This document shows, in pieces, positions 1-10,093 of a stretch of DNA of 42,024 bases. This DNA comes from Mycolicibacterium vaccae NBRC 14118 = CIP 105934. GTDB lineage: Bacteria; Actinomycetota; Actinomycetes; Mycobacteriales; Mycobacteriaceae. Each line of letters begins with the position of its first letter. Position 1 is the stretch's first letter. The notes below the pieces were generated by a model. It was not told the origin of the DNA, did no database searches, and was given only the letters and a program-made list of their open reading frames with translations. The stretch covers positions 1 through 42,024 of the forward strand of contig NZ_BCRS01000030.1 in NCBI RefSeq assembly GCF_001552715.1, given 5' to 3'. The position numbers and the translations under genes are program-made.

Positions 1-1057
1 GTGCCGCGGTGCCGCCCGCGCCGGGCAGGGACGCCGCCCGGACCAGTCCGGCGCCGGTCGCCGCGCCGTTCCCGCCGATGGCCGGGTGATTGGAAAACGG
101 TGTCGCACCGACCATGCCGATCTGGCCGCCCTTGTCGCCCCCCAGCCCGCCCATCTGACCGAACAGCGACGACATCTGCTGCAGCGGCTGCGTGAGCTGC
201 TGGAAGGGCTGGGTGACGCCCTGCATCATCTGCTGGGGCAGCTGACCGAGGGTGGAGCCGAGTTGGGACACCATCTGCATGCCCTGCTGCGGGGCCTGCT
301 GGAGAAGCTGATTCTGTTCGGCCTGGGAGCGGCCCTGACTGGCTGCCTGATGCAGCGTCCCCTCGATCTTGCCCGCCTTCTGATTGAACTCGTCCAGCTT
401 GCCCACGCTGCTCACCTTCGTGAACGTCGCATTGCGGACGACCGCGCCCGCCACCCCGGGGGCCGCCCCGGACAGCCCGGTGGCCATCGCGGCCTGCGCC
501 CCACCCGGCAGCACAATGGGTTTCGGCGGTGCCACCGGTTCGAAGGTCGAGTTGAGCATGGTCTCGGTTTCGTAGGCGGTCATCACCGCGGCGGCCTGGT
601 TCCACATCCGCACGTAGTCGGCCTCGTTGACCGCGATCGGAACGGTGTTCACCCCAAGGAAATTCGTCGCGTTGAGCACCGCATTGGTGACGTGGTTGAG
701 CTCGATCTCGGGCAGCTGCGGGGTGCCGGTCGCCGCGGTGGTCCAGGCAGTGGCCTGGGCTGACGCCTGGATGGCGCGCTTGTGCGCCTGCAGCGACAGC
801 ATGCGCAGCCACAACACCATCGGCATCGCCGCGGTGACGGCGCGTTCGCTGCCCATTCCCTGCCATGTCTGAGCCAGCGACGCCAGGCTGGAGGACAGCT
901 CGTCGGCCTGCGTCTCCAGCGAGATCGCGAACGCCTCCCAGCCCGCCGCCGCCTGCAGCATCGGCACCGCGCCGGCGCCCGCCTGCAGGCGCGACGTGTT
1001 GATCTCGGGAGGAAACGCTCCCCAGATCGGTGGGATGGGAATGCCGATGGCAGCCAT
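1..1057 (-). CDS. PPE68: PPE68 (ESX-1 PPE protein), 3' end beyond the window
   Basis: PPE-family protein of the ESX-1 locus, the expected partner of PE35. In the family, PE and PPE proteins pair as helical hairpins, bind EspG and pass through the ESX-1 channel. The ATG at 1057-1055 opens a frame that continues to the left edge (about 352 codons). Visible marks are the PPE tripeptide near residue 16, a W-Q-G-M-G turn near residue 65, an all-helical first 180 residues, then a Gln/Met/Gly-rich region and a Gly/Ala-rich tail. It lies 17 bp after the PE35 stop, so the two are cotranscribed. The order eccCb1-PE35-PPE68 is diagnostic of ESX-1; esxB and esxA would be expected just past the left edge. 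PPE68 of M. tuberculosis is 368 residues, so only a short C-terminal piece is missing. Confidence 0.92.
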   Translation of the reverse strand, partial: MAAIGIPIPPIWGAFPPEINTSRLQAGAGAVPMLQAAAGWEAFAISLETQADELSSSLASLAQTWQGMGSERAVTAAMPMVLWLRMLSLQAHKRAIQASAQATAWTTAATGTPQLPEIELNHVTNAVLNATNFLGVNTVPIAVNEADYVRMWNQAAAVMTAYETETMLNSTFEPVAPPKPIVLPGGAQAAMATGLSGAAPGVAGAVVRNATFTKVSSVGKLDEFNQKAGKIEGTLHQAASQGRSQAEQNQLLQQAPQQGMQMVSQLGSTLGQLPQQMMQGVTQPFQQLTQPLQQMSSLFGQMGGLGGDKGGQIGMVGATPFSNHPAIGGNGAATGAGLVRAASLPGAGGTAA

Positions 1058-1074
1058 GACTCAGAGGACCCGGC

Positions 1075-1371
1075 TCAGATCAGCGTCGCGCCGTTCGCGG
1101 CGTCGACGGCCTGGTAGACCCCGGCGATCTCGATGACCGCCGCGCCGACGCGCGCGATCTCCTCCTGCGCCAACGCGTTGACGCCCAGGGTTTGCACGCC
1201 TTCGGCAGCGAAGTTGAATGCCGCGGCGACCGACACCTCGTCGGCGCCGGCCGGAGCCAGCGCACTGACCTGAGTCGTCGCGGCGGTTCCCGTCGCCAGA
1301 CCCCGGGCACCGTTGGCGGTGACCTGACCACCGACGCCGATAGCGGCGGGGTTATGACTTAAAGGTTGCAT
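1075..1371 (-). CDS. PE35: PE35 (ESX-1 PE protein)
   Basis: Short PE-family protein of 98 residues (M. tuberculosis PE35 has 99), without a PGRS or other extension. It should form a two-helix hairpin that pairs with PPE68 and is secreted by ESX-1. A Tyr-x-x-x-Asp element (YQAVD) near the C-terminus fits the type VII secretion signal YxxxD/E. The Pro-Glu pair that names the family is degenerate here (the N-terminus reads NPAA), which is common in PE35. The gene follows a 176-bp gap after eccCb1, unlike the machine genes, which overlap. This suggests its own promoter driving PE35-PPE68 and onward. Confidence 0.93.
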   Translation of the reverse strand: MQPLSHNPAAIGVGGQVTANGARGLATGTAATTQVSALAPAGADEVSVAAAFNFAAEGVQTLGVNALAQEEIARVGAAVIEIAGVYQAVDAANGATLI

Positions 1372-1390
1372 TTGCTGTTACCTCGCTGGT

Positions 1391-1412
1391 CTAAACACAT
1401 GGATGTATTTAG
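1391..1412. repeat. Imperfect palindrome upstream of PE35
   Basis: CTAAACACAT, two bases, then ATGTATTTAG. The arms pair at 9 of 10 positions. It ends about 20 bp before the PE35 ATG, in an AT-rich patch, so it could be an operator overlapping the promoter or 5' leader. Confidence 0.5.
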
Positions 1413-1417
1413 TTCAC

Positions 1418-1437
1418 GGGTATCGACGGTGATACCC
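1418..1437. repeat. Perfect 7-bp inverted repeat upstream of PE35
   Basis: Arms GGGTATC (1418-1424) and GATACCC (1431-1437), separated by six bases. It could be an RNA hairpin in the PE35 leader or a protein-binding operator. Confidence 0.5.
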
Positions 1438-1465
1438 AGCGGGGATGCTTTTTGACCCCCCCGAC

Positions 1466-1490
1466 AAAAAAGGCCTTTCAGCCGCTTTCC
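1466..1490 (-). terminator. Possible intrinsic terminator after eccCb1
   Basis: On the minus strand, an AAAGCGGC / GGCCTTT stem with a bulge is followed at once by six T residues. The stem is short and imperfect, but the U-tract is striking in this GC-rich sequence. It is about 57 bp past the eccCb1 stop and upstream of PE35, so it may cut down read-through from the machine genes. Confidence 0.4.
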
Positions 1491-1547
1491 CATTTGCTGG
1501 AAAAGTACTACCCAATATTAACCGCCGTCGGAGGGTGCTCCGATCAC

Positions 1548-3299
1548 TTATTCTTCGGGCGGATCCACATACGCCGCCTGAATCACTTCCTTCACATCCG
1601 GCGTCACGTAAAACGCCTGGCCAGGCGGCCTTTTCTTGACGACGATCTCGCGGGACGGAAAATCCTGCTTCTCCCCGGAGAGGAACATCGTCGGGGTGCC
1701 CGCTCCGTACGCGGTCCCGACGAACTTGTCCATCGTGGCGCGGCTCGCCTGGCTCATCTGGCACGTCACCACGAGGTGCAGCCCGATGTCGGCGGCCGCG
1801 GGCAGCAACGGCGCCAGCGGGGCCATCGGGGACAGCACCCCGCCCGCCGCGGTGATCATGTGCCAGTCGTCGACCAGCAGGACGACGTCCGGTCCGGACC
1901 ACCACGAGCGCTGCCGCAACTGCGACGGGGTCAGATCTGCCGGCGGCAGTCGCTTCACCAGGTTGGTGACCAGCGCCTTGATCGACTCCTCGAGCACGCT
2001 GTGGTTGCGGTTGATCCCGCCCGCAGGCAGCAGATGCGTCTCCGGAACCGCCTCCAGCAGACCGGACCGGTAGTCGGCCACCATGAACCGCACCTGCTGC
2101 GGACTGTTGCGGGCACAGATCGCCCGTGCGATCGCGTGCGCGATGGTCGTCTTGCCGGACTTGGCCGCACCGAAGATCAGGTGGTGCGGCGTGGTGTGCA
2201 TGTGGTTGTGCGCCACCGTCAGGTCCGATTCGCGCACCCCGACCGGAATGGTCCAGCGGGTACGGTAATCCGCGTCCGGCCCGGGCGGATCGGGGTCCAC
2301 CTCCTGCAGATGTATCCGGCTGGGCAGCACCCGCACCCGGGGTGCTTCCTCGGTGTGCCGCGCGGCGATCTCCTGGACTGCGGAGGACATCGCCGGAACC
2401 AGCGCTTCGGCGCTGTGCACCCCGTCGAGGCGGGGCACCCCGATCATCAGGTGATGCTTCTCCGTCGACACCGCCCGGCCCGGGCGGTTGATCGGGATCT
2501 CTCGGGTGATGCGGTCGATCTGGGTCTCGTTGACGTCGCCCAACCGGAACTCGATCTTGGTGCCGAGGTAGTCGCGCACCCGGGCGCGCAGCTCTGTCCA
2601 TCGCGGCGTGGAGATCATCGTGTGCACCCCGTAGGCCAGCCCCTGTCCGGCGATGTCCTGGACGGTGGCCTCCAGGTCGGGGAACTCGGCGGCGAACGCG
2701 GGCCACCCGTCGATGACCAGGAACACGTCGCCGAACGCGTCCGCGGACACCGGGTGTTCGGGATCCTCGCGCAACTGCCGGTAGTCGGCCATCGACCCGA
2801 CGCGGTACTGCTTGAACGTCTGCTCACGCTGCCGCAGAACGGCTTTGACCTCGGCGACCACCCGGTTGACCCGGTCGGGTTCGGCGCGGGTGGCCACCCC
2901 GCCGACATGCGGAAGATCCTCGATGTACATCAGACCGCCGCCGCCCATGTCCACGCAGTAGAACTGGATCTGACGCGGCGTGTGCGACGCGGCCGCCGAC
3001 AGGATGAACGTCTGCAGCAGCATCGACTTACCGGTCTGCGGTGCACCGCCGATCGCGATGTTGCCTGCGGCCGTGGTGATGTCGATCCCCCACACCTCCT
3101 GGCGGTGCCTTCGCGGCTCATCCATGACGCCCAGCCCGATGCGCAGTGGGCGGCGTTCGTAGTCCCGGGCGATGAGCTCGTTGACCGGGGTGGGGTCGGC
3201 CAACGGCGGCAACCACATTCGGTAGGCATGGTTGTCCCCGGTGGTCAGCTGCTCCAGGACGACCTCACGGAGGACCTTCTGCCCTGAGTCGATGGTCAT
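1548..3299 (-). CDS. eccCb1: EccCb1, ESX-1 FtsK/SpoIIIE-like ATPase, second subunit
   Basis: Cytosolic half of the split ESX-1 motor ATPase; 583 residues (M. tuberculosis EccCb1 has 591). It carries two FtsK/SpoIIIE ATPase modules. The first has a P-loop GAPQTGKS near residues 84-91, and the second GAAKSGKT near 376-383 with a Walker B-like VVLLVDDW segment. In the family the C-terminal module binds the signal sequence of EsxB-type substrates and the protein docks onto membrane-bound EccCa1. The ATG overlaps the eccCa1 stop as ATGA, indicating translational coupling. The split into two genes is typical of ESX-1, not ESX-2, -3 or -4. Confidence 0.95.
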   Translation of the reverse strand: MTIDSGQKVLREVVLEQLTTGDNHAYRMWLPPLADPTPVNELIARDYERRPLRIGLGVMDEPRRHRQEVWGIDITTAAGNIAIGGAPQTGKSMLLQTFILSAAASHTPRQIQFYCVDMGGGGLMYIEDLPHVGGVATRAEPDRVNRVVAEVKAVLRQREQTFKQYRVGSMADYRQLREDPEHPVSADAFGDVFLVIDGWPAFAAEFPDLEATVQDIAGQGLAYGVHTMISTPRWTELRARVRDYLGTKIEFRLGDVNETQIDRITREIPINRPGRAVSTEKHHLMIGVPRLDGVHSAEALVPAMSSAVQEIAARHTEEAPRVRVLPSRIHLQEVDPDPPGPDADYRTRWTIPVGVRESDLTVAHNHMHTTPHHLIFGAAKSGKTTIAHAIARAICARNSPQQVRFMVADYRSGLLEAVPETHLLPAGGINRNHSVLEESIKALVTNLVKRLPPADLTPSQLRQRSWWSGPDVVLLVDDWHMITAAGGVLSPMAPLAPLLPAAADIGLHLVVTCQMSQASRATMDKFVGTAYGAGTPTMFLSGEKQDFPSREIVVKKRPPGQAFYVTPDVKEVIQAAYVDPPEE

Positions 3300-5521
3300 C
3301 GGCCCACGCTCGCATCCAGAATCGGCGCCGTGGTGAAGCGGTGGATACGGATGTTCCTGTCGGCGTGATTCTTCGGTGCCTCATCGGCGCCGGCGTCGAC
3401 GACGGTGGGGACATAGGGATTGCCGGTGTAGACACTCTGGAACTTCACCGGGTCCTCCATGCCGATCCGCAGGAAGCCGACGCCGCTCTCCTTGTTGGTG
3501 ATGTACTGCGCCTCGGGCGTGCCGATGACCGCCTTGGACTCCGCAGAGCTGGTGGTGCGCAGCGCGATCCGGTAGGTCAGGTTGGGTTCGAGCTTGTCGA
3601 TTCGGGTGCCGCCGGTGTTCAGGGACTGCGTCGCCAGCAACAGGTGCACGCGCAGCGAGCGGCCCACGCGACAGATCCGGTCGAACAGCTGGATGAAGTC
3701 GGGGTGATTCTGCAACAGTTCGGCGAACTCGTCGACCACCACGAAAAGCGTGGGCAGCGGCGGGAGATCGGCGCCGCGTTCACGGTGCTTCTCGTACTCG
3801 GCGACGCCGGACAGCGCACCCGCCGCCCCGACCTGCATGCCGGCCTGCCGCAGGATGGACTGCCTGCGGTCCAGCTCACCGGTGAGCACCTCACCCATGC
3901 GGCTGACCAGCTCGGCCTCCTCCTCCATGTTGGTGACCACCGCGGCGGTGTGCGGCAGCTTCTCCATGCCGAGGAACGTCGACCCGCCCTTGAAGTCCGT
4001 GAGCAGCAGGTTCACCTGATCGGGGTGGTGGGTGGCGGCCAGCGACAGAATGAGTGTGCGCAGGAACTCCGACTTACCCGAACCGGTGGTGCCGATGAGC
4101 ATTCCGTGCGGGCCGGCGCCGAACTCGGCACCCTCCTTGATGTCCAGGAACATCACGTCGCCGGTCTTGAGTTCGTGGCCGAACGGGATCCGCAGCCGGT
4201 CCCGGTCGGTGTCGGTGAACATCCGCCAGCGGGCCGGGGTGACCTCCTCGACCGACTGCGCGCCGACGATCTCGTGCCATTCGGTGGCGACCTTCTTCTG
4301 GACCCGGGTGCCCTTGTCGATGATGGTGCCGGTGATCGACCAGCCGGCGAGCTTGCGCGCCAGCCGCTCGGCCTGCCGCGGGGTCACCCCGTCCACCTGG
4401 CTGGCCACCTGGCGGAACGATGCGCCGGGCAGCTTGTCGTCGGCGGTGCCGTCCTCGTTGACCCGGATCCGGTAGGCCGAGCGGTGGTTGCCCAGGGTGA
4501 GGACGGTGACACCGGAGCGGCCGTCCATCGGGAATCCGGCTCTGCCCCCGGTCAGGTCGACGACGACGACGTAGGGCCCGCTCGGTGCGGCATCCGCGGT
4601 GTGGGGACCGCGCGCGGCCAGGTCGCTCAGGGCGTCGGGGCGGGTGAAGACCATCCGGGTGGTGCCCGCGGCGTCGGTGTCGGACTGGTGTTGCAGATGC
4701 GGCAGCCACTTCAGCCATGCCCACCCCGGATCTTCGGGGTTGTCGGTCAGCACCCGCATCTGCAACATGTCCGGCGGATGGAACACCGCCAGGTGACAGA
4801 TCATCGCGGCGAGCAGCGCCGCGGATCCCTGCGCGTCACCGCCGACCGCGATCGTCGGGAATGTCTTCAGTTGCACCAGCTTCGGGCAGTCGTGAATCAG
4901 GCCGTGCGTGCGCAGGAACTTGGTGACCCACATGTGGCTGACGGGTTCCAGGTGCGGCTGCGGCGCGCCCGCCGGCCCGGCCAGCTCGGCGCCGACGGCC
5001 GGTTTGAGCAGCCGGTCCACGGCAGGTTCGGAACCGAGCCCGACCCGGGTCGCGGCGTAGAAGTCGTGGTTGGCGGGACGTGACCACTGCCGGTGGGTCC
5101 CGACGATCGACAGCAGATCATCGGGATGCGGTGCGTGGTAGTTGAAGAACGTCACCTGCGCCGACGCCGACGACGTGACCCTGTTGCGCAGGCCGGCCAG
5201 GTAGCGCAGGTACTCCTTACGGTCGGCGTTGATCTCGGGCACCTTCTTGCCGCCGCTGCCGCCGCCGGCCATCAGTCCGACCGCGCCCATGACCACCATC
5301 AGCGGCATCATCAGCATGTACGGCGAGAAGTGCCGCAGCCCACCGAAGATCAGGATCGCGATCATCCCGAGCATGCAGCCGCCCATCACCCAGGGCAGCG
5401 CCTTCTGCATGCCCGACGGCGGGATGTCGACGCCGAGATCCTCGGGTGGGGTCACATTGATCTCACCGGGGGTGAGACGCGGGCCCCGTTTGATGATCGG
5501 GGTGAACTTGCGTGTGGTCAT
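3296..5521 (-). CDS. eccCa1: EccCa1, ESX-1 membrane FtsK/SpoIIIE-like ATPase
   Basis: Membrane half of the split EccC motor; 741 residues from the ATG at 5521-5519 (M. tuberculosis 747). Two hydrophobic stretches, near residues 41-61 and 68-86, are the transmembrane helices. They are followed by the DUF/stalk region and an FtsK domain with P-loop GTTGSGKS near residues 475-482 and Walker [10 protein letters not shown]. The longer open frame to 5665 is not used: the ATG overlaps the eccB1 stop as ATGA, and the translation from there starts with the family's basic MTTRKF-type N-terminus. With EccCb1 it forms the hexameric motor at the ESX-1 pore. Confidence 0.95.
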   Translation of the reverse strand: MTTRKFTPIIKRGPRLTPGEINVTPPEDLGVDIPPSGMQKALPWVMGGCMLGMIAILIFGGLRHFSPYMLMMPLMVVMGAVGLMAGGGSGGKKVPEINADRKEYLRYLAGLRNRVTSSASAQVTFFNYHAPHPDDLLSIVGTHRQWSRPANHDFYAATRVGLGSEPAVDRLLKPAVGAELAGPAGAPQPHLEPVSHMWVTKFLRTHGLIHDCPKLVQLKTFPTIAVGGDAQGSAALLAAMICHLAVFHPPDMLQMRVLTDNPEDPGWAWLKWLPHLQHQSDTDAAGTTRMVFTRPDALSDLAARGPHTADAAPSGPYVVVVDLTGGRAGFPMDGRSGVTVLTLGNHRSAYRIRVNEDGTADDKLPGASFRQVASQVDGVTPRQAERLARKLAGWSITGTIIDKGTRVQKKVATEWHEIVGAQSVEEVTPARWRMFTDTDRDRLRIPFGHELKTGDVMFLDIKEGAEFGAGPHGMLIGTTGSGKSEFLRTLILSLAATHHPDQVNLLLTDFKGGSTFLGMEKLPHTAAVVTNMEEEAELVSRMGEVLTGELDRRQSILRQAGMQVGAAGALSGVAEYEKHRERGADLPPLPTLFVVVDEFAELLQNHPDFIQLFDRICRVGRSLRVHLLLATQSLNTGGTRIDKLEPNLTYRIALRTTSSAESKAVIGTPEAQYITNKESGVGFLRIGMEDPVKFQSVYTGNPYVPTVVDAGADEAPKNHADRNIRIHRFTTAPILDASVGR

Positions 5522-6987
5522 CCTCCGCCTCCGTTGCCTGCTCCCGCGACGGCGCCGCCCCCGGCCCGGCGAGGATTCGGGTTCGGCGGCAGTGTGTCGT
5601 GTTCGACCAGCGCCGCCTGCTGGGAGAGCACCGGACCGTCGACGAGCAGGCTGACCACCTGCCACGGCGCGGTGCGCGGCGCCGACAGCCCCAGTCTGGC
5701 CGCGGTCTCCTCGTCGGGCAGCCCGTAACGCACACCCTGCGGGTCGATGTAGTACAGGTTCTCGCCGTACCGCGGATCCGGCGCCTGCAACCGGATGTAC
5801 TGGCCGCCGGAGATGTACACGGTTGCGTCACCGGTGATCTGGTCGATACCGGTGGACAGGGCTGTCGCCGGCAACGGGAGGCGGCGTCCGGCGATCACCG
5901 TCGTCGTCGGGGCCTGGTCCCCGGCCACCCGCTGCCAGGCCCAGCACAGCGTCGGAACCTCCTGGCGCGCCAGCATTTCCATCGGGACATCCGGCAGTGG
6001 TGAGTCGTACACCTGCTCCGGGATCCTCGCCACCGCGCTGGCCTCCATCGACGGCGGCTCGATCAGTCCGTACGAGTTCGTGGCGCGCAGCGCCGCGGCG
6101 GTCGTGTTGTTGACCTTGGCCACCCCGTGGGGCAGCACCACGTGATGCTGCGCGTCGGAGTCGGTGACGGTCACGAACACCGAGCCGACCACCAGCTCCG
6201 GGGGTAGGCCCACCGCGTTCGGGGTGCCGGCCGCGGGGATGGCGGGCAGCCGCCAGGGCCCCGCATCGGGCAGCGCGTTGAACAGACCTTCCGAGATCGG
6301 CGTCGACCGCGCGGTCACCGGAATGCCCACCGCGGACGTCACCGCCCGGTCGGCCATGTCGACCAGGTGGCGCCCCGTCTCGGTGACCAGCCAGTCCTGG
6401 TTGTCGAACGAGACGAGCATGCCCTGCTCGGGAGTCATCGCGCCGACGGAGGCGTCGAGTGCCAGCGGGGTGATCAACACCGAGGACGTCACGGCCGGCG
6501 CCACGCTGTCGGGCTTGATCACGGTGTCGCAGAGGGACCACTGCGAATCGGGGGACGCGGTGACCGGGGTGGCGTAGGGCGCGCCGGGGATGCCGACCGG
6601 CGGCCCCTTCGGCATCTTGTCCAGTTCCTCTGATTTCACCGCCACCGGCGTCTTCCCCTCACCGAGGATCAGGCGCGCCGAGGTCAGGTTGTAGGCGGGC
6701 CGCAGCTGGGTGCTGTCGGGCAGCATCAGATAGAGCTGGTTGGTGGTGCGATCCACCAGAAGCGTGTCGCCGCCGCGCTTTCCGAGGGGTTTGAAGTACG
6801 CGAGCAGGACCGCGCCGAGGCAGATCAGCACGGCGATGATGATTCCCGCCGACACCGCCCGGCTGTAGAACTGCAGCGGGTCGTCGAACATCCGCGTGTC
6901 GCGCCGGACGATCGCGTGCTCGACCCGGCGCAGCAGGAACCGCCAGCCGCTGACCTGAACCTTGGTGGTGAGCCGGAATCCCGCCAT
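5518..6987 (-). CDS. eccB1: EccB1, ESX-1 membrane/periplasmic core component
   Basis: Core component of the ESX-1 inner membrane complex; 489 residues (M. tuberculosis EccB1 480). It has a short cytoplasmic basic N-terminus, one transmembrane helix near residues 46-65, then a long periplasmic part. In the family this part has repeat domains around a central beta domain and caps the pore. The C-terminal tail is Pro/Gly/Ala-rich, ending in a glycine run. It starts three bases after the eccA1 stop and overlaps eccCa1 by ATGA, so it sits mid-operon. Confidence 0.94.
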   Translation of the reverse strand: MAGFRLTTKVQVSGWRFLLRRVEHAIVRRDTRMFDDPLQFYSRAVSAGIIIAVLICLGAVLLAYFKPLGKRGGDTLLVDRTTNQLYLMLPDSTQLRPAYNLTSARLILGEGKTPVAVKSEELDKMPKGPPVGIPGAPYATPVTASPDSQWSLCDTVIKPDSVAPAVTSSVLITPLALDASVGAMTPEQGMLVSFDNQDWLVTETGRHLVDMADRAVTSAVGIPVTARSTPISEGLFNALPDAGPWRLPAIPAAGTPNAVGLPPELVVGSVFVTVTDSDAQHHVVLPHGVAKVNNTTAAALRATNSYGLIEPPSMEASAVARIPEQVYDSPLPDVPMEMLARQEVPTLCWAWQRVAGDQAPTTTVIAGRRLPLPATALSTGIDQITGDATVYISGGQYIRLQAPDPRYGENLYYIDPQGVRYGLPDEETAARLGLSAPRTAPWQVVSLLVDGPVLSQQAALVEHDTLPPNPNPRRAGGGAVAGAGNGGGG

Positions 6988-6990
6988 CGC

Positions 6991-8715
6991 CTACTCGCTG
7001 ATGTTCATTCGTGCGTGCACCGAGGCGATCGCCGCGGCCATGTCGTCACCGTCGATCTCGCTGAGCTGCTCGACATCGAGGGCGTCGAAGTCCAGGGACC
7101 GGGCCAGCCGCATGTCCCGGGTCTGTTCCCCGGCCTCCACCAGCTGCCGGGCGTAGCGGCCGTTTCCGGCCACGTCGAGCGCGGGCTTACCGTTCGACGT
7201 ACTACGGCTCAGCAACGTCGCGGCCTCCAGCACGTGTTTGGCGGCCTCGTCGGTGAGACTCGAATCATTGGCCGACGCAATCACTCTGGCGATCTCGACG
7301 ATCTCCTCCGGTGAGTAGGAGTCGAACTCGATGCGGGTGGAGAACCGGGACCGCAGCCCGTCGTTGACCTCCAGCAGACGGTCGATGTCGTTGCTGTAAC
7401 CGGCGATGATCACGACCAGCCGGTCGCGGTCGTTCTCCATGCGGGCCAGCAGCGTGTCGAGCGCCTCCGTGCCGAACGGGTCGGCACGGCCGTCGCGCTC
7501 CTGCACCAGCGTGTAGGCCTCGTCGATGAACAGCACGCCGCCCATCGCCCGGTCGATGGTGCGGGCGGTCTTCACCGCGGACTGTCCCTCGTACTCGGCG
7601 ACGAAATCCTTGCGTGAGGTCTCGACGAGCTTCGGCTCGGTGATCACCCCGAGCCCGGCCAGGATGTTGGCGACCACCCGGGCGATCGTCGTCTTGCCGG
7701 TGCCGGGCGGGCCGGTGAAGATCATGTGCTTGGACGCCTGGGCCACCCGCATCCCGCGGGCGGCGCGGACTTTCGCCATCTGGGTGGCCGCACGGTAACG
7801 CTCGATCTGCTCCTTGACGCTGGTCAGGCCGATCTGGCGGTCGAGTTCGGCCTGCGCGTCGGCCAGCAGCTTGTCCCGCCCGGAGTTGTCGGCCTCCACG
7901 CTGCCCGGATCCCACGGGTCCCGGCGGGACGCGATCTGCTCGGCGGTGGTGGTCTGCAGGCGGTACGACGGATCTTTCAGCGCCGCAGCGACTTCCGGGG
8001 AAGGATGGGTGGCCTGCAGCCACTCCAGCAGCCGGACGGCGGCCTCCTCGTTGCCCAGCGCGCGGTAGGCCATCGCCGAGTACCACGCGATGGTGCGGTT
8101 GCACGCCTGCCCGGCCGGCGCCGAGTTGGCCTCCACCAGACGGCGTTCGGCTTCGGTGGACAGCCCCAGGTTGGCGGCGGCCACGCCGTGGGCGACCAGT
8201 GCCGCGCCAGCCAGGAACTTGTCGGGCCAGGTGGAGCCCGCGTTGCGCACCTCGTCGATCACGTCGGTCCATCGCCCGGCGGCGCCGTAGACGACCGCTT
8301 TGACCCAGGACACCAGATGTTCGCCGCCCGCGGCAGGCGCGTCGTCGAGCGCTTCCATCGCGTCGGCGTAGTTGCCGACTGCCGCCTCGCTCACCGCGAA
8401 ACCCAGCGTGATCGCCAGCGGCGAGTTGACCGGATAGGTGATGTCGCCGTACATGCCGCCGATCGGCACGCGCGCGCCGACGCTGTTCATCGAGAGCTCC
8501 GCGGTGCCGGCGAGCTTGCCGAAGTTGTTGCGCGAGTACCAGGCCCGGAACATCGTCACCCGGTCGGTGTCACCGCACCTGATCCGGCCCACCCAGGCAT
8601 CGCAGGCGGTCTCGTCGGCAGTGGTGATCTCGGTGAACAGTTCCAGTGAACGCGCCTGCGAAGTGGGCAGCAGGCCCACCGCGCTGCCGAAGATGCCGGC
8701 CAGTTGTTCAGTCAC
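6991..8715 (-). CDS. eccA1: EccA1, ESX-1 cytosolic AAA+ ATPase
   Basis: CbxX/CfxQ-type AAA+ ATPase of ESX-1; 574 residues (M. tuberculosis 573). An N-terminal TPR-like helical half is followed by the AAA+ domain, with Walker A GPPGTGKTT near residues 333-341, Walker B VLFIDEAY near 392-399, and downstream sensor/arginine-finger elements. In the family it acts in the cytosol, binds substrates such as EspC, and is thought to free PE/PPE-EspG complexes. The start is GTG at 8715-8713, forming a GTGA overlap with the espH stop. Confidence 0.95.
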   Translation of the reverse strand: MTEQLAGIFGSAVGLLPTSQARSLELFTEITTADETACDAWVGRIRCGDTDRVTMFRAWYSRNNFGKLAGTAELSMNSVGARVPIGGMYGDITYPVNSPLAITLGFAVSEAAVGNYADAMEALDDAPAAGGEHLVSWVKAVVYGAAGRWTDVIDEVRNAGSTWPDKFLAGAALVAHGVAAANLGLSTEAERRLVEANSAPAGQACNRTIAWYSAMAYRALGNEEAAVRLLEWLQATHPSPEVAAALKDPSYRLQTTTAEQIASRRDPWDPGSVEADNSGRDKLLADAQAELDRQIGLTSVKEQIERYRAATQMAKVRAARGMRVAQASKHMIFTGPPGTGKTTIARVVANILAGLGVITEPKLVETSRKDFVAEYEGQSAVKTARTIDRAMGGVLFIDEAYTLVQERDGRADPFGTEALDTLLARMENDRDRLVVIIAGYSNDIDRLLEVNDGLRSRFSTRIEFDSYSPEEIVEIARVIASANDSSLTDEAAKHVLEAATLLSRSTSNGKPALDVAGNGRYARQLVEAGEQTRDMRLARSLDFDALDVEQLSEIDGDDMAAAIASVHARMNISE

Positions 8716-9227
8716 TCGTCACCTACGTAGCGGGTCGTGAACAGTTCGGCGCGGGCGGCCCGAGCCTGTTCCGGGGTGGGCAGATCCAGGTCGCGGGCGA
8801 GGAAGTCGCGCGTGGCCGCGTGGTCATGGCCCTGTTGCCTCATCCCGTCCAACATCGAGGTGTACTGCGCCGATCTGGCGTCCTGGGTGGCGAGCCCGGC
8901 GATCACGACGATCTCGTCGGCGAGGACGGCCTCGGGGAGCTCCGCCGCCTTCGGCGACAGATCGACCTGCTGGACGCGCCCGTCCAGATAGGTCGTCACG
9001 GTCACGGTTCCGGGCGGATTGGTCACGGTGAACGTCGGCATCGGATCGGCGCCGGCGACCAGGTGCACCGGTCGGCGGTCACCGAGAATCATCCCGAGGT
9101 CGGTGTCGTCCTCGTCGCCGACGACGCTGAAGTCCAGCGCCGCGAGGTCGTCGTGGTCCCCGCCGTCGCGAGATCCGTCGGCGCCGAACGCAGACGCGTC
9201 CGGGGTTCCGGGCGGAGGGTTGGCCAC
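8712..9227 (-). CDS. espH: EspH, ESX-1 secretion-associated protein
   Basis: Small acidic ESX-1-associated protein, 171 residues from the GTG at 9227-9225. The pattern matches M. tuberculosis EspH (183 residues). There is an Asp-rich N-terminus with a DLAALDFS motif, a central FTVTNPPG element, a DGR-x-Q-x-V-x-L strand, LADEIVVIA, and a C-terminal LPTPEQA / FTTRY block. EspH is a cytosolic factor needed for EspE/EspF secretion in M. marinum. That is notable because espE and espF are not adjacent here. The N-terminus is shorter than in M. tuberculosis; a longer frame exists to 9287 but would overlap espG1. It lies 14 bp after the espG1 stop. Confidence 0.88.
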   Translation of the reverse strand: MANPPPGTPDASAFGADGSRDGGDHDDLAALDFSVVGDEDDTDLGMILGDRRPVHLVAGADPMPTFTVTNPPGTVTVTTYLDGRVQQVDLSPKAAELPEAVLADEIVVIAGLATQDARSAQYTSMLDGMRQQGHDHAATRDFLARDLDLPTPEQARAARAELFTTRYVGDE

Positions 9228-9241
9228 CGTGCTTTCGCCTT

Positions 9242-10093
9242 TCAGTCCGCGTAGGTGTGGTCGAGGGCGTCTCGGTGCTCGAACCACGTCTTCGACGGCA
9301 GGAACTCCATCAGGCCGTCGAGGGCCCGCTGGAGGTTCTCCTGGGTGCCGGGCAGGAAGCTTCCGTACAGCTCGCTGCCGACCCGCCGCGGGATGGACAC
9401 GATGCGGCCATGCGCCGAATCCAGTACGCCCGCGCCGACACCCGCCTGTGAGCAGGTCCCCCCGGGGTGCCGCTCGTTGGCGGTGATCTCCACCCAGCTG
9501 TCTGGGTTCGCCGTCGCTTCGGCGTAGATCTTGGCCGACAGCGCTGGTTGGCCGTACCCGGCGATCTGCTCGGCGGTCCGCGCCTGCGCCAGCGTGGCCG
9601 CGATGCCGGTCAGCGGCTGGACGTCGGCCGGCTCGGCCTCACCGAGCACCACGGTCACCATCGCGGCGAGGCCGATCTGCGGGGCCACCCGCTGCAGCAC
9701 CAGCATGTCCTCGTCCCGCGCGGCGACGACGTGCCGGTCGCCTTTGCGGCACACCACGAAGCGGACCATCTTGCCGCCGAGGTCCCGCCGCCACCAGCGG
9801 CAGTCGAGCGTGCGGTCGGGGCGGCTGAGCGTGTCGACCATCGCCGCGACCTCGGGATGCGGATCGCCGTAAGCGGTCAGGATTCCCTGGGCGGTCAGAT
9901 CGCGGGTCACCTGGTCCCACACGATGTTGCGCTGATCCTCGTACGGGATGTTGGGCCGGATCCCCAGCGACAGCGGAAAGTCGACGAGGTGCAGCAGGTC
10001 GGCAATGACCAGGATGCCGTCGATCGTCACCTCGGCACCCACCACGTCGTCGTAGTGGGTGGGTTCGCGATCCCCGATGAACGGGCGCGCCAT
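9242..10093 (-). CDS. espG1: EspG1, ESX-1 PE/PPE chaperone
   Basis: ESX-1-specific EspG chaperone. In the family EspG binds the tip of the PPE hairpin, keeps PE-PPE pairs soluble and directs them to the matching ESX machine. The 283-residue length from the ATG at 10093-10091 equals that of M. tuberculosis EspG1. Shared blocks include VVGxEVTIDG, LHLVDFPxxLGIRPNIP, GRPDRT-like, WWRRD, RFVVCR, GDRHV and YGSFLPGTQ. The ATG overlaps the stop of a 30-codon ORF as TGATG and has no clear Shine-Dalgarno of its own, so re-initiation is likely. A GTG at 10129 is an alternative start adding 12 residues. Confidence 0.93.
   Translation of the reverse strand: MARPFIGDREPTHYDDVVGAEVTIDGILVIADLLHLVDFPLSLGIRPNIPYEDQRNIVWDQVTRDLTAQGILTAYGDPHPEVAAMVDTLSRPDRTLDCRWWRRDLGGKMVRFVVCRKGDRHVVAARDEDMLVLQRVAPQIGLAAMVTVVLGEAEPADVQPLTGIAATLAQARTAEQIAGYGQPALSAKIYAEATANPDSWVEITANERHPGGTCSQAGVGAGVLDSAHGRIVSIPRRVGSELYGSFLPGTQENLQRALDGLMEFLPSKTWFEHRDALDHTYAD

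Larger units (their letters stand above)
1372..1547 (-). promoter_or_regulatory. eccCb1-PE35 intergenic control region
   Basis: The only real gap inside the ESX-1 block. Reading on the minus strand it holds a weak hairpin plus T6 run (1490-1466), an inverted repeat with arms GGGTATC/GATACCC (1418-1437), and an imperfect palindrome with 10-bp arms matching at 9 positions (1391-1412). There are two TTTGCTG heptamers on the plus strand, at 1371-1377 and 1493-1499, which fit the TTTGC[CT][AG] motif I recall for EspR. The layout suggests termination after eccCb1 and a regulated promoter for PE35-PPE68. The function is inferred. Confidence 0.5.

Noticed and set aside
86..763. Plus-strand open frame of 225 codons at the left edge
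   Set aside because: It lies opposite PPE68, whose minus-strand translation gives a clear PPE protein; the plus product is His/Arg/Leu-rich without motif.
1452..3287. Plus-strand frame of 611 codons
   Set aside because: Antisense shadow of eccCb1 caused by GC-rich third positions. The protein is Arg/His/Gly-rich and has no domain.
3341..5083. Plus-strand frame of 580 codons
   Set aside because: Antisense shadow of eccCa1; the minus strand has P-loop, helices and exact ATGA overlaps.
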